This document shows, piece after piece, positions 25,359 through 33,445 of a DNA stretch of 64,000 nt. A program made the position numbers and the translations under genes. Within the stretch, counting starts at the first letter, position 1. Every line of letters begins with the position of its first letter. Source of the DNA: JACPDH01 sp041671505 (GTDB lineage: Bacteria; Acidobacteriota; Thermoanaerobaculia; Gp7-AA8); NCBI GenBank assembly GCA_041671505.1, contig JBAZBK010000014.1, positions 101,035-165,034 on the forward strand. The letters run 5' to 3'. The notes beneath the pieces were generated by a model. That model saw only the letters and a program-made list of their open reading frames with translations. It was not told where the DNA came from and did not search any database.

Positions 25359-25464
25359 TTTCTTCATTCTTCATTCGACATTCGACATTCTTCATTTCGG
25401 TTTCCGTGCCTACTTTGAAAACCGAAATGTCGAATGAAGAATGAGGAATGAAGAATGAAGAAAT
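25359..25464. repeat. AT-rich inverted minisatellite element, ATTCTTC subfamily, copy 1
   Basis: The left arm 25359-25403 (TCTTCATTCTTCATTCGACA) and right arm 25418-25464 are reverse complements, with a 14-nt core. A close relative with the same CGACATTC and TTTCGGTTT words lies at 56436-56546. The element starts four bases after the terminator stem. Confidence 0.9.
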
Positions 25465-25530
25465 CGGCGTGCGACGCAGCTACGTTCCTGAGACGCCCGT
25501 CATCACTCTCTCCAGCGTCTCTCCGCTCGG

Positions 25531-25992
25531 TCACGCCCCCTCCCCCGCCACCAGCGTCCCCGACAATTCCGCCTCCGGCGCGCGCAGCACGATCTCGCGA
25601 CGAGCGATCGCGTAGCCCGCGATCGCGTCGACGAGCAGTTTCCGCCCGTCCGTCGCGAAGATCACGAGGATTTTCCGGCGGATCTCGCGGATCTCGACGA
25701 TCTCCTCCCATCGAAGGGATGTGCCGCTGCCGGGAAACGGGAGGAGCTTGTTCCGGTACTTCACGCCGATCGGGTCGACGACGATCTCATCGCCGTACTG
25801 CATGAGCGCCGAGGCGACTGTCCCGAGAAAGAGGAGCGAGAGCCCGGCGACCGAGTACCAGGCGATCTCGCCGCTGGCGAGGTAGGCGAGCAGAATCCCC
25901 GCCGAGCCGAACACCGCCGTGCACGACACCAGGCGCGCCAGCGGCGTGCGGTCGAAGACGAGCGTGTCGGCCTGCGCGATTGGTGTTCCCAT
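25531..25992 (-). CDS. Small membrane protein with PH-like C-terminal domain, unknown function
   Basis: The 153-aa protein from ATG 25992 (MGTPIAQADTLVFDRTPLAR) has two membrane helices (about 22-42 and 48-66). A soluble domain follows with DEIVVDPIGVKYRNKLLPF and LRWEEIVEIREIRRKILVIF, the pattern of a bacterial PH-like (bPH2/YcxB-like) fold: beta strands around an I-x-W-x-E/D-I motif. The function is unknown. Codons upstream of 25992 in this frame translate a repeat arm and are excluded. It is divergent from proS. Confidence 0.6.
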   Translation of the reverse strand: MGTPIAQADTLVFDRTPLARLVSCTAVFGSAGILLAYLASGEIAWYSVAGLSLLFLGTVASALMQYGDEIVVDPIGVKYRNKLLPFPGSGTSLRWEEIVEIREIRRKILVIFATDGRKLLVDAIAGYAIARREIVLRAPEAELSGTLVAGEGA

Positions 25993-26049
25993 GCGCGATC
26001 CTGGCCTTGGCAACGACAAACGCGACCGACCTCTTCCGGCCCGGGGGCC

Positions 26050-26181
26050 GAATTGAGAATTGGGAATTGAGAATTGAGAGATCGCGACTCCGCGGCCGAC
26101 GCTCAAACCAGACTCTATATCGATCATTAAAATACAAGTCGATAAACCATCTCTCAATTCTCAATTCTTAATTCTCAATTC
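26050..26181. repeat. AT-rich inverted minisatellite element, copy 3
   Basis: The left arm 26050-26081 (GAATTGAGAATTGGGAATTG) and right arm 26149-26181 (CTCTCAATTCTCAATTC) flank a 67-nt unique core that is unusually AT-rich (TATATCGATCATTAAAATAC). It lies between two divergent genes, 30 bp before the proS -10. Confidence 0.9.
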
Positions 26182-26211
26182 GCTCGGCAGACGCCGAACG
26201 ACCGATTCCGT

Positions 26212-26217
26212 TACAAT
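26212..26217 (+). promoter_or_regulatory. -10-like TACAAT for proS
   Basis: TACAAT lies 44 nt before the proS ATG, giving a short leader. No clear -35 is visible. Confidence 0.4.
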
Positions 26218-26261
26218 CTCCCGCCTCCCGGGCCGCAAAGGCCCGCGGACTGGAGCCTTCC

Positions 26262-27983
26262 ATGCTTTGGAGCAAGTACTTCGTCTACACCCTTCGTGAA
26301 GATCCTTCCGACGCCGACGTGATCAGCCAGAAGCTGATGACGCGCGCGAGCATGATCAAGAAGGTCGCGGCCGGCATCTACACTTACCTCCCGCTCGGCC
26401 TCCGCTCGATTCACAAGCTCGAGCAGATCGTCCGCGACGAGATGAACCGCGCGGGCGCGGTCGAGCTGTCGATGCCGGCGATCCAGCCCGCCGAGCTCTG
26501 GCAGGAGTCGGGCCGCTGGTTCCAGTACGGCAAGGAGCTGCTCCGGATCAAGGACCGCCACGACCGCGATTTCATCTTCGGCCCGACGCACGAGGAGGTC
26601 ATCACGAGCGTCGTCCGCGACTCGATCAACTCCTACCGGCAGCTCCCGGTGAATCTCTACCAGATCCAGACGAAGTTCCGCGACGAGGTGCGCCCCCGCT
26701 TCGGCCTGATGCGCGGCCGCGAATTCATCATGAAGGACGCCTACTCGTTCCATACGAGCATGGAGTCGCTCGACGACGCCTACCAGGCGATGCGCGAGGC
26801 GTACAACGCGATCTTCAAGCGCTGCGCCCTCGACTACGTCATGGTCGACGCCGACACCGGCAACATCGGCGGCTCCGCGTCGCACGAGTTCCACGTCATG
26901 GCGAAGTCGGGCGAGGACGCGATCGCCCGCTGCCCGAAGTGTTCCTACGGCGCGAACACCGAGAAGGCCGTCGGGAAGATCCCCGACGCCGGCCTCGGCA
27001 GCGACGCCGCCGCCCCGCTCACCGAAGTCGCGACGCCGCACATGAAGTCGATCGACGACGTCGCGAAGTTCCTCGGCGTGGCGACCTCGAAGGTCGTCAA
27101 GACGCTGATGTACGACACCGACCTTGGCCCGATCATGGTCCTCATCCGCGGCGACCGCGAGGTCAACGAGATCAAGGTGAAGAACTACAGCGGCGCGCAG
27201 TGGGTCACGATGCTCACCGACGACCGCTTCCAGGACGCCGTCGGCGGCCCCGCAGGCTTCGTCGGCCCGGTCGGCGCGAAAAAACTCCGCGTCATCGCCG
27301 ACAAGCATCTCGAAGGGACGACGAACTGGATCACCGGCGCGAACAAGCTCGACGCGCACTACACCGGCGCCAACGTCGGGCGCGATTTCGAGGCGCCCGA
27401 GTTCGCCGACGTCCTTCTCGTCCGCGAAGGCGATCTCTGCCTCCGCTGCGGCACCGCGATGGAGATCCACCGCGGCATCGAGGTCGGCCACATCTTCAAG
27501 CTCGGCACGAAGTACTCGAAGGCGATGAACTGCGTCTTCCTCGACGAGGCAGGCGAGCGCCAGCCGATGATCATGGGCTGCTACGGCCTCGGCGTCGGCC
27601 GCACCGTCGCCTCCGCGATCGAGCAGAACCACGACGCCGACGGCATCATCTGGCCGATCCCCATCGCTCCGTTCGAAGTCATGATCGTCACCGCGGGCCA
27701 GGACGAAAACGTCCGCACGACCGCCGCCGCGATTCACGACAAGCTCGAAGCGGCGGGCGTCGAAGTCATGTGGGACGACCGCGACGAGCGCCCCGGCGTG
27801 AAGTTCAAGGACGCCGACCTCGTCGGCTTCCCGATCAAGATCACCGTCGGCGCCAAGAGCCTCGCCGAAGGCAACGTCGAATGGAGCCTCCGCCGCGAGC
27901 CGAAGGCGCGCAACCTCGGCAAGCCCGACGAGGTGATCGCGAAAGTGATCGAGATCCTCGAGGCGGCGCGAGGGAAGAAGTAA
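26262..27983 (+). CDS. proS: Prolyl-tRNA synthetase, bacterial type with editing domain
   Basis: The 573-aa class II synthetase begins MLWSKYFVYTLREDPSDADV. Motif 1 (LPLGLRSIHKLEQIVRDEM), motif 2 (TKFRDEVRPRFGLMRGREFIMKD) and motif 3 (GCYGLGVGRTVASAIEQ) are all present. The YbaK-like insertion that clears mis-charged Ala/Cys lies between motifs 2 and 3 (about 230-400). The anticodon-binding domain ends the protein. Length and domain order match the bacterial form rather than the archaeal type. It stands alone, with its own -10 and a downstream terminator. Confidence 0.97.
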   Translation: MLWSKYFVYTLREDPSDADVISQKLMTRASMIKKVAAGIYTYLPLGLRSIHKLEQIVRDEMNRAGAVELSMPAIQPAELWQESGRWFQYGKELLRIKDRHDRDFIFGPTHEEVITSVVRDSINSYRQLPVNLYQIQTKFRDEVRPRFGLMRGREFIMKDAYSFHTSMESLDDAYQAMREAYNAIFKRCALDYVMVDADTGNIGGSASHEFHVMAKSGEDAIARCPKCSYGANTEKAVGKIPDAGLGSDAAAPLTEVATPHMKSIDDVAKFLGVATSKVVKTLMYDTDLGPIMVLIRGDREVNEIKVKNYSGAQWVTMLTDDRFQDAVGGPAGFVGPVGAKKLRVIADKHLEGTTNWITGANKLDAHYTGANVGRDFEAPEFADVLLVREGDLCLRCGTAMEIHRGIEVGHIFKLGTKYSKAMNCVFLDEAGERQPMIMGCYGLGVGRTVASAIEQNHDADGIIWPIPIAPFEVMIVTAGQDENVRTTAAAIHDKLEAAGVEVMWDDRDERPGVKFKDADLVGFPIKITVGAKSLAEGNVEWSLRREPKARNLGKPDEVIAKVIEILEAARGKK

Positions 27984-28010
27984 CGATTTCGGATTTCGGA
28001 TTGCGGATTG

Positions 28011-28042
28011 CGTGCGCCCCGCGAGGGGCGCACGTTCTTTTT
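28011..28042 (+). terminator. Terminator after proS
   Basis: A perfect ten-bp stem CGTGCGCCCC / GGGGCGCACG with GCGA loop is followed by TTCTTTTT. The stretch just before (27987-28010) is a GGATTTCGGATTGC tandem repeat. Confidence 0.9.
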
Positions 28043-28107
28043 GTGGACGCCGGAAAGGAAGACGAGAAGCCGGGCGCGGGCTCGGAAGCGTTCACGTTCA
28101 CGGAAGG

Positions 28108-28312
28108 CGTCGCGTAGCGACGGCCGACCTTAGCCCCCGGTCCCGCGAAGCGGGACCGGGGGTCGGCGGGCCATGAATGGTTGCGCGCCGCATCGCGGCG
28201 CCGGACGCTTCTGGCGCCGCGATGCGGCGCGTCATTTCCCACGTGCGCATCCCCCGGTGGCCGGCCGAACAGCCGGCCTGCCACCGGGGGCTAAGCTCCG
28301 TCGCCGCTCCGC
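28108..28312. repeat. Nest of three GC-rich palindromes
   Basis: Three strong hairpins lie in a row. The first has a perfect 13-bp stem (28134-28146 with 28150-28162). The second has a perfect 18-bp stem (28185-28202 with 28213-28230). The third joins CCCCCGGTGG (28251) to CCACCGGGGG (28281), with an inner GCCGGC pair. The whole is also an outer inverted repeat, because TTAGCCCCCGG near 28130 pairs with CCGGGGGCTAA near 28283. No gene lies in the 438-bp gap between proS and the next stop codon. Confidence 0.85.
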
Positions 28313-28343
28313 GGCGATGAGACTACACGAGGTACCAGGAGCG

Positions 28344-28402
28344 TTTTCAATTCTCAATTCGCTCCCCGGACCCACCCTCTCTTAATTCTCAATTCCCAAT
28401 TC
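28344..28402. repeat. AT-rich repeat arms without inverted partner
   Basis: CTCAATTC-type words at 28344-28360 and 28378-28402 are in the same orientation rather than inverted. They look like a decayed or half element of the AT-rich family next to the stop of the large ligase gene. Confidence 0.7.
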
Positions 28403-28421
28403 GCCGCGCGCAGCGCGGCGC

Positions 28422-31400
28422 CTACTCCCCATCCAGGAACCTGACCAGCCCGCCCCAGCGCTGATTCACTTGGAAGCCATGCTTCGCGAAGAGTCTGCCA
28501 AGGAAGAAATTCGTCTTCGCGACGTGGGCTCCCTGCGCGGCCATCCGGACGCAGAAATCCTCGAGCAGCCGTCCGCCTAACCCCTGGTTCGTCAGCGAGT
28601 CGGCGACGACGATGCCGTCGACGTATACCGATTCCTCTTCCTGCCACCTGTAGCAGAGCCCGCCGACGATCCGCTCCTCCTCATCGGCGATGACGAGGTG
28701 CAGGTCGTGCTCGGCGACGTGCTTCGGGTAGTCGGTCTCGAGCAGCAGCCGGTAGAGATGCCCGATCTCCGCGGGCGAGATCGGCTCGCGCACGACGTAG
28801 GGGCTGCCGCTCTCATCCCTGACTTCGGAACGGACGATGACCCGGTGCCCCGCAGTCTCGCCGAGGGCGTAGAGCTCGAGCTTCTGCGTCTTCCGCGCCA
28901 GCGGGAAGACCATCCGGCTGAAGATGTCGCGATCGCCCGGGTCGACAAGCAGCCCCTGAAGCGTCGACAGTTCCTCGAGATGCCCCGGCAGCACGCGCGC
29001 GTCGCCGAGACGCCGCGCGATCAGCCTGTCGAACGCCTCGTGGACCTTCTCCCCCGCGCCCCTGAAGTAGGTGTGCTGGTAGACGTAGTAGCGATACGCC
29101 TCCGGGAAACGCTCGAAGCGGTAGAGGTGGATCATCTGGATGACCGCCTCTTCGCGCGCCTCGCAGCTCGCCGTCGTGTTCGTTCGCTCCCAATCGAGGT
29201 AACGGTGAATCGCGCAGTGAACCGGCAGCGGGATGTACGGCCGCGCCGCGAGCCCCTCGCGGAATCGCGCGAGCTCGCTCGATAAGAGCTCCGTATCGGC
29301 GGAGGCGGCCACGCCCGAGATCGCGGACTCGAGCGTATCGAAGAAGCTCTCCGCCTTCGCCCCGCCGAGCGCTTCGATGCACGCCTCGAAGATCCACGCG
29401 ATCCGCAGCGTCGCCCTGCTGTGAGGGTAATGGGCCTCGGTTAGGCGGTAGAAGCTGCGCAGCAGCGGCCGGACGAGCGAGAGCGGCCCGGAGTAAGGGC
29501 GCCATCCCGCGATCGAGAGAATGTTCGCGGTCTCGTGGAAGTCGGCGTCGGGGAGCGCGACGTTCTCCGGCGTCACCGATCCGGGGACGATCCGGTAGCC
29601 GCTCTGCTCCCAGCCGCGGAAGAACGCCGCCATCGAACGCACGAAGAGGCGCCGCCACGTCCACGCGGTGACACCCGCATCGCGCACGTCGCGCTGGCTC
29701 GAAAGCTCGCGCACCCGCTCCCACGCCGTGAGATCGCTCACGTACGCGACCGCCATCGCGCCCAGATCTCTGCGCCACACGCCGAAGCGGGGAAACATCG
29801 GCGCGCCGACGACATGCCCCGAAAGCGCCGTCAGCCAGCGAACCGTTTCCCGTACCGCGGCCCGTCGCATCGACTTGCCCATCACGAGCAGCAGGTCGTA
29901 ATGGCGCCCGTCCGCGAGATTGATGCCGAGCCTGTAAATGTGCAGCTGGTGCTGCGACAACATCGGCGAGACCCAGACCCCCTCGGGTGCGACGCGCGTC
30001 CAGGAGAATCGCTGGTCGCCGAACGCCCTCGCGATCGCCTCGACGAGGAAGGTCCGGTCGAACAGCACCTTCTCGAGCTGCACGCGCTCGGCCTGAGGAA
30101 TCCCGTACTCGAACACGACCTTCTCGATCGGGCGCGACGACACCGGATCGACGGCCGACTCGGCGAGAACGCTCCGATACCAGTCGGCGAGCTCGTGCAC
30201 CGCGCGGTCGGCCTTGCGGGCGAGCGCCGGATCCTCGTGAAACAGCGCCCAGAAGGCGAGCTCCGACTGGACTGTAGGGAAATACTCGCGATCGTGGCGC
30301 GCGAAGTCGGCGAGGAGCGTGAAACTCCGCTCGAACTGGCGTCGCCGCGCCGGCGGCGCCGGCCATTCGAGCGTCGTACGGTAGTTGTAGAGTCGGTGGC
30401 GCAGCGACTGCAGCCTCCGTTCTCCCCGCCTCGCGCTCGCGATCAGCGCGATGCTCTCCGGCGTCAGGTAGGTCCGACCCGACTCGAGGAACGTCGCGTA
30501 CGCGTCGCTGGTCACCGTGCCCGACTCGTCGAGCAGCAGCACCCTGTACGCGAGTGCGCGGAGCTCCTCCTCCGGCCGATAGGCGAGCGCCTCGAGACGG
30601 CGATGGATCACCGACGCCGTCCGTTCGTCGACCTTCGTGAGCTCGCGACCTAGCTGCTCGACCGCCTCGCGCGCCTCGAGCTCACCCGCGAAGAGCGCGG
30701 GAACGCAGAGGGCGTGGACGTCGCGCAGCCGGTCGTCGTCGAGGCGCGGACGCGTCGCGGCATGCGACGGCGCGGGGTCCGATTCCGGAATCCGCACCTT
30801 CGCGTCGACACCCCGGAGCGGCAGCTCCCAGCCCGGTTTGCATGGAGAGAAGGCGGCGAGCGACGCGTTGCCGATCCAGAGACGCGGCTGCCGGGCGAAG
30901 AGCCCGAGATCGACGACGTCGCTCGCGATCCGGTAGGCGAGATCGCCGACCCGCACCGAGCCGTCGCCCTCGCGCGCGACGCGGAGAGTCAGCCCGCTCC
31001 TGCGGTTTCTGATCTCGCCGTTCGACGCGACGATGTCGTCCTCGAGGATGCTGAGGTCGCGGAAGAACCAGCGTGGAACCCTGACGCGGAGCGCGCCGGC
31101 CGTGAGGTCGACGTGATTACTCGCGTAGAGCTTCTCGACGATCTCGGAAAAGTTCGCCTCGATGACTTTTCGCCGGAACGTCCCCTTGGGGGTCAGTTCG
31201 TCCTTCTCGAGGTCGAAGTCGCGATCGAGCACCGCGAAGCGGACGACGCGCTCGTACGGGGCGAGCCCGGAGTTCACCGATGCGACGATCTGGCCGAGAT
31301 ACTCGAGGACATCCTCTTCGGTACGCCCCTCGAGCACGGGGTCGCTCCGGTCGGGAACGACGAGAAGCACGTTGTGGTCGCGGTGATCGCCCGCGAGGAA

Positions 31401-33035
31401 GACGCGACGGAATCCGGGCACCAGCTCGAAACGCTGCTCGACCCGCTGCGGCGCAACCGTCTGCCCGCGGCTGTTCTTGTAGATGTCCTTGATCCGGTCG
31501 ACGATCTCCAGGTAGCCGTTAGGCTGCCTCGCGAACAGGTCGCCCGTCGCGATCCAGTGCTCCTCGTCGGGCGCAACCTCGGGAAGCGAGGCGGGCGCGC
31601 CATGTTCGTCGAGGTACGTCGCGACGTACGGCCCCGAAATCTGCAGCTCTCCCTGCTCGCTCAGCCGTGCCCTCAGGCCGGGCAGCGGGATGCCGACCGA
31701 CGCGTCGACGTAGTCGCCGGGAGGCGTCATCGTGATTCCGCCGGTCGCTTCGGTCATGCCGAAGCCGCTGCAGAGGTCGACGCCGTGGCGCTGGAAGAAG
31801 CGGAAGACCTTCGGATCGAGATAGCCCGCCGCCGAGAGCCCCCAGCGCAGCCGCTCGCCGACGATCTCGCGAAACACCGAAGCCTCGGCGTCCGCGTCGC
31901 CCGCGCGGTCCATCGCCTCCAGGCATGCGTCGCGGATCTGCGTCCAGCGGATCGGGATGCTGATCAGTCCGGTCGGCCGGACGCGCCCGAGCTCCGCGAT
32001 CAGCGACTCCGCCGACGGGCTTCCGGCGAAGATGTAGGTTCCGCCCCAGAAGATGGTGCCTAACATCTCCAGGTAGCGGCCAAAGGTGTGGAAGAGCGGC
32101 AGATAGCAGAAGAGCACTTCGTTGTTCCCGACTGCCGGGAGCGCCGCGGCGCGTGCGAAGCGCTTCGACACGAGGTGGTACTGGCTGAATACGACCCCTT
32201 TCGGGTTGCCGGTGCTCCCCGACGTGAACATCACGGTCGCGGGGGCGAAGATGTCGGGCCGACGGGCGTCGACGAGCGCGGCGGCGGCCGCGAGATCGAG
32301 CCGCGCGCACGCCTGTCGCAGCGGCGTCGCCACGAGACCGCGGATGGTCGTCGCCGAGTTGCGCGCGCCGGTGTGGAAGACGCGAAGCTCGCGCCCCGTC
32401 TTCTCGCGGACCTCGGCGAGACGCGCCAGGCGATCGTCGCTGTCGGTCACAACCACGTTAATGTCGAGGCGATCGAAGATCCAGGCGATCGTCTCGACGT
32501 CGAAATGGACGTTGAGCGGCGTGTCGAGGATTCCGTAGAGAAGGCAGGCGAGGTCGGCACTCGCTCCGTCGATCGAGTTCTCACAGAAGATCGCGACGCG
32601 CGGGGCATCCTGCACGGTCGTCAGGAAGACGCCCGCGATCGAATGCGCGTAACTCTCGACCTGCGCGTACGTCCAGCTCGTCGGCCCCTGCTCGCGGCTG
32701 TCTTCGAAGAGGATTCGATCGGGATGCCTGCGGACGCGTGCGGCGAGCATGTCGCGAAGCGAGTAGCTCGAGTGGCGGATCGCGCGGAACGCGGTTTCGG
32801 CCCATCGCTCGCGCGCGGAGAGGTCGGGAAGGGACTGGAGAAACGACGTCTGCCCAGTGGTTTCGAGGTACTCGTTCCAGCGCGCCGAGGCGAGGTCGTG
32901 CGGGCGGCCCGACTCGAGGAGCGTCTCGACCGAGGCGACGAGCTCGCGCGCCACGCGCTGCGCCTCCACAGCGTCGTGCCGCACGCTGCTCCACCCGCGC
33001 ACGGCTTCCTGAAGATCGATGGTCGTAGCTTTCAT
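28422..33035 (-). CDS. 1537-aa acyl-adenylate ligase fused to a large uncharacterised region and a GNAT acetyltransferase
   Basis: From ATG 33035 (MKATTIDLQEAVRGWSSVRH) the first 640 residues form an ANL-superfamily adenylating enzyme. They contain VMFTSGSTGNPKGVVFSQ (about 269), FGMTEATGGITMT (about 426), TGDLF (about 498), DRIKDIYKNSRGQ and the catalytic-lysine motif LTPKGTFRRK (about 614-624). This most resembles long-chain acyl-CoA synthetases. Residues 640-1400 have no motif I recognise; they are rich in Arg and aromatic residues and mostly helical. The last 130 residues are a GNAT domain with LHLVIADEEERIVGGL and SLTNQGLGGRLLED for acetyl-CoA binding. No carrier-protein serine motif is evident. 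A single polypeptide could activate an acyl group and acylate or acetylate a partner. It is followed and preceded by repeats. Confidence 0.8.
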   Translation of the reverse strand: MKATTIDLQEAVRGWSSVRHDAVEAQRVARELVASVETLLESGRPHDLASARWNEYLETTGQTSFLQSLPDLSARERWAETAFRAIRHSSYSLRDMLAARVRRHPDRILFEDSREQGPTSWTYAQVESYAHSIAGVFLTTVQDAPRVAIFCENSIDGASADLACLLYGILDTPLNVHFDVETIAWIFDRLDINVVVTDSDDRLARLAEVREKTGRELRVFHTGARNSATTIRGLVATPLRQACARLDLAAAAALVDARRPDIFAPATVMFTSGSTGNPKGVVFSQYHLVSKRFARAAALPAVGNNEVLFCYLPLFHTFGRYLEMLGTIFWGGTYIFAGSPSAESLIAELGRVRPTGLISIPIRWTQIRDACLEAMDRAGDADAEASVFREIVGERLRWGLSAAGYLDPKVFRFFQRHGVDLCSGFGMTEATGGITMTPPGDYVDASVGIPLPGLRARLSEQGELQISGPYVATYLDEHGAPASLPEVAPDEEHWIATGDLFARQPNGYLEIVDRIKDIYKNSRGQTVAPQRVEQRFELVPGFRRVFLAGDHRDHNVLLVVPDRSDPVLEGRTEEDVLEYLGQIVASVNSGLAPYERVVRFAVLDRDFDLEKDELTPKGTFRRKVIEANFSEIVEKLYASNHVDLTAGALRVRVPRWFFRDLSILEDDIVASNGEIRNRRSGLTLRVAREGDGSVRVGDLAYRIASDVVDLGLFARQPRLWIGNASLAAFSPCKPGWELPLRGVDAKVRIPESDPAPSHAATRPRLDDDRLRDVHALCVPALFAGELEAREAVEQLGRELTKVDERTASVIHRRLEALAYRPEEELRALAYRVLLLDESGTVTSDAYATFLESGRTYLTPESIALIASARRGERRLQSLRHRLYNYRTTLEWPAPPARRRQFERSFTLLADFARHDREYFPTVQSELAFWALFHEDPALARKADRAVHELADWYRSVLAESAVDPVSSRPIEKVVFEYGIPQAERVQLEKVLFDRTFLVEAIARAFGDQRFSWTRVAPEGVWVSPMLSQHQLHIYRLGINLADGRHYDLLLVMGKSMRRAAVRETVRWLTALSGHVVGAPMFPRFGVWRRDLGAMAVAYVSDLTAWERVRELSSQRDVRDAGVTAWTWRRLFVRSMAAFFRGWEQSGYRIVPGSVTPENVALPDADFHETANILSIAGWRPYSGPLSLVRPLLRSFYRLTEAHYPHSRATLRIAWIFEACIEALGGAKAESFFDTLESAISGVAASADTELLSSELARFREGLAARPYIPLPVHCAIHRYLDWERTNTTASCEAREEAVIQMIHLYRFERFPEAYRYYVYQHTYFRGAGEKVHEAFDRLIARRLGDARVLPGHLEELSTLQGLLVDPGDRDIFSRMVFPLARKTQKLELYALGETAGHRVIVRSEVRDESGSPYVVREPISPAEIGHLYRLLLETDYPKHVAEHDLHLVIADEEERIVGGLCYRWQEEESVYVDGIVVADSLTNQGLGGRLLEDFCVRMAAQGAHVAKTNFFLGRLFAKHGFQVNQRWGGLVRFLDGE

Positions 33036-33137
33036 GTCCGCATCCAGCCTGTGCGTCGATTGCACCACAGCACAACAGGCAAAGACGGGAACCGCTGCAT
33101 CAACGGTAGGTAACGGGCGTCACAAGAGATTGTTCAA

Positions 33138-33442
33138 GGGGAGGCGACAGGCGAGAGGCGAAAGGCGATAAGCAGGCCAGAGGCCAAAGGCCATAGGCCA
33201 AAGCAGGCAAGGCAGACCAAAAACGAGACGCCAGAGCGGGCAAAGTTCATTGAGGATCGGAAGTCTCGCGGTTCCGCGTCTCTGACAGCCTTCGCAAACC
33301 ACGCGCGTCCCGCGATGAACTCAGCCTGCTTTGGCCCTTGGCCTATGGCCTGTGGCCTGTGGCCTGCCGTTCCGATTGCTCTGGCCTTTGGCCTGCCTAT
33401 CGCCTATCGCCTCTCGCCTATCGCCTCTCGCCTCTCGCCTGC
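33138..33442. repeat. G/A-rich inverted minisatellite element, copy 2
   Basis: The left arm 33138-33208 (GGCGAGAGGCGAAAGGCGAT) and a long right arm 33324-33442 (repeated CGCCTATCGCCTCTCGCC and GGCCTTTGGCC words) flank a unique core of 115 nt. The right arm ends three bases before the stop codon of the amidase gene. Confidence 0.9.
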
Positions 33443-33445
33443 CTC

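Noticed and set aside
26262..27983. T-box or tRNA-like leader before proS
   Set aside because: The leader between the -10 and ATG is only about 40 nt, too short for a T-box, and no conserved T-box motif is visible.
33138..33442. CRISPR-like array
   Set aside because: Repeat units are short and degenerate, spacers are absent, and arms are inverted to each other rather than direct with constant spacing. No cas genes are present.
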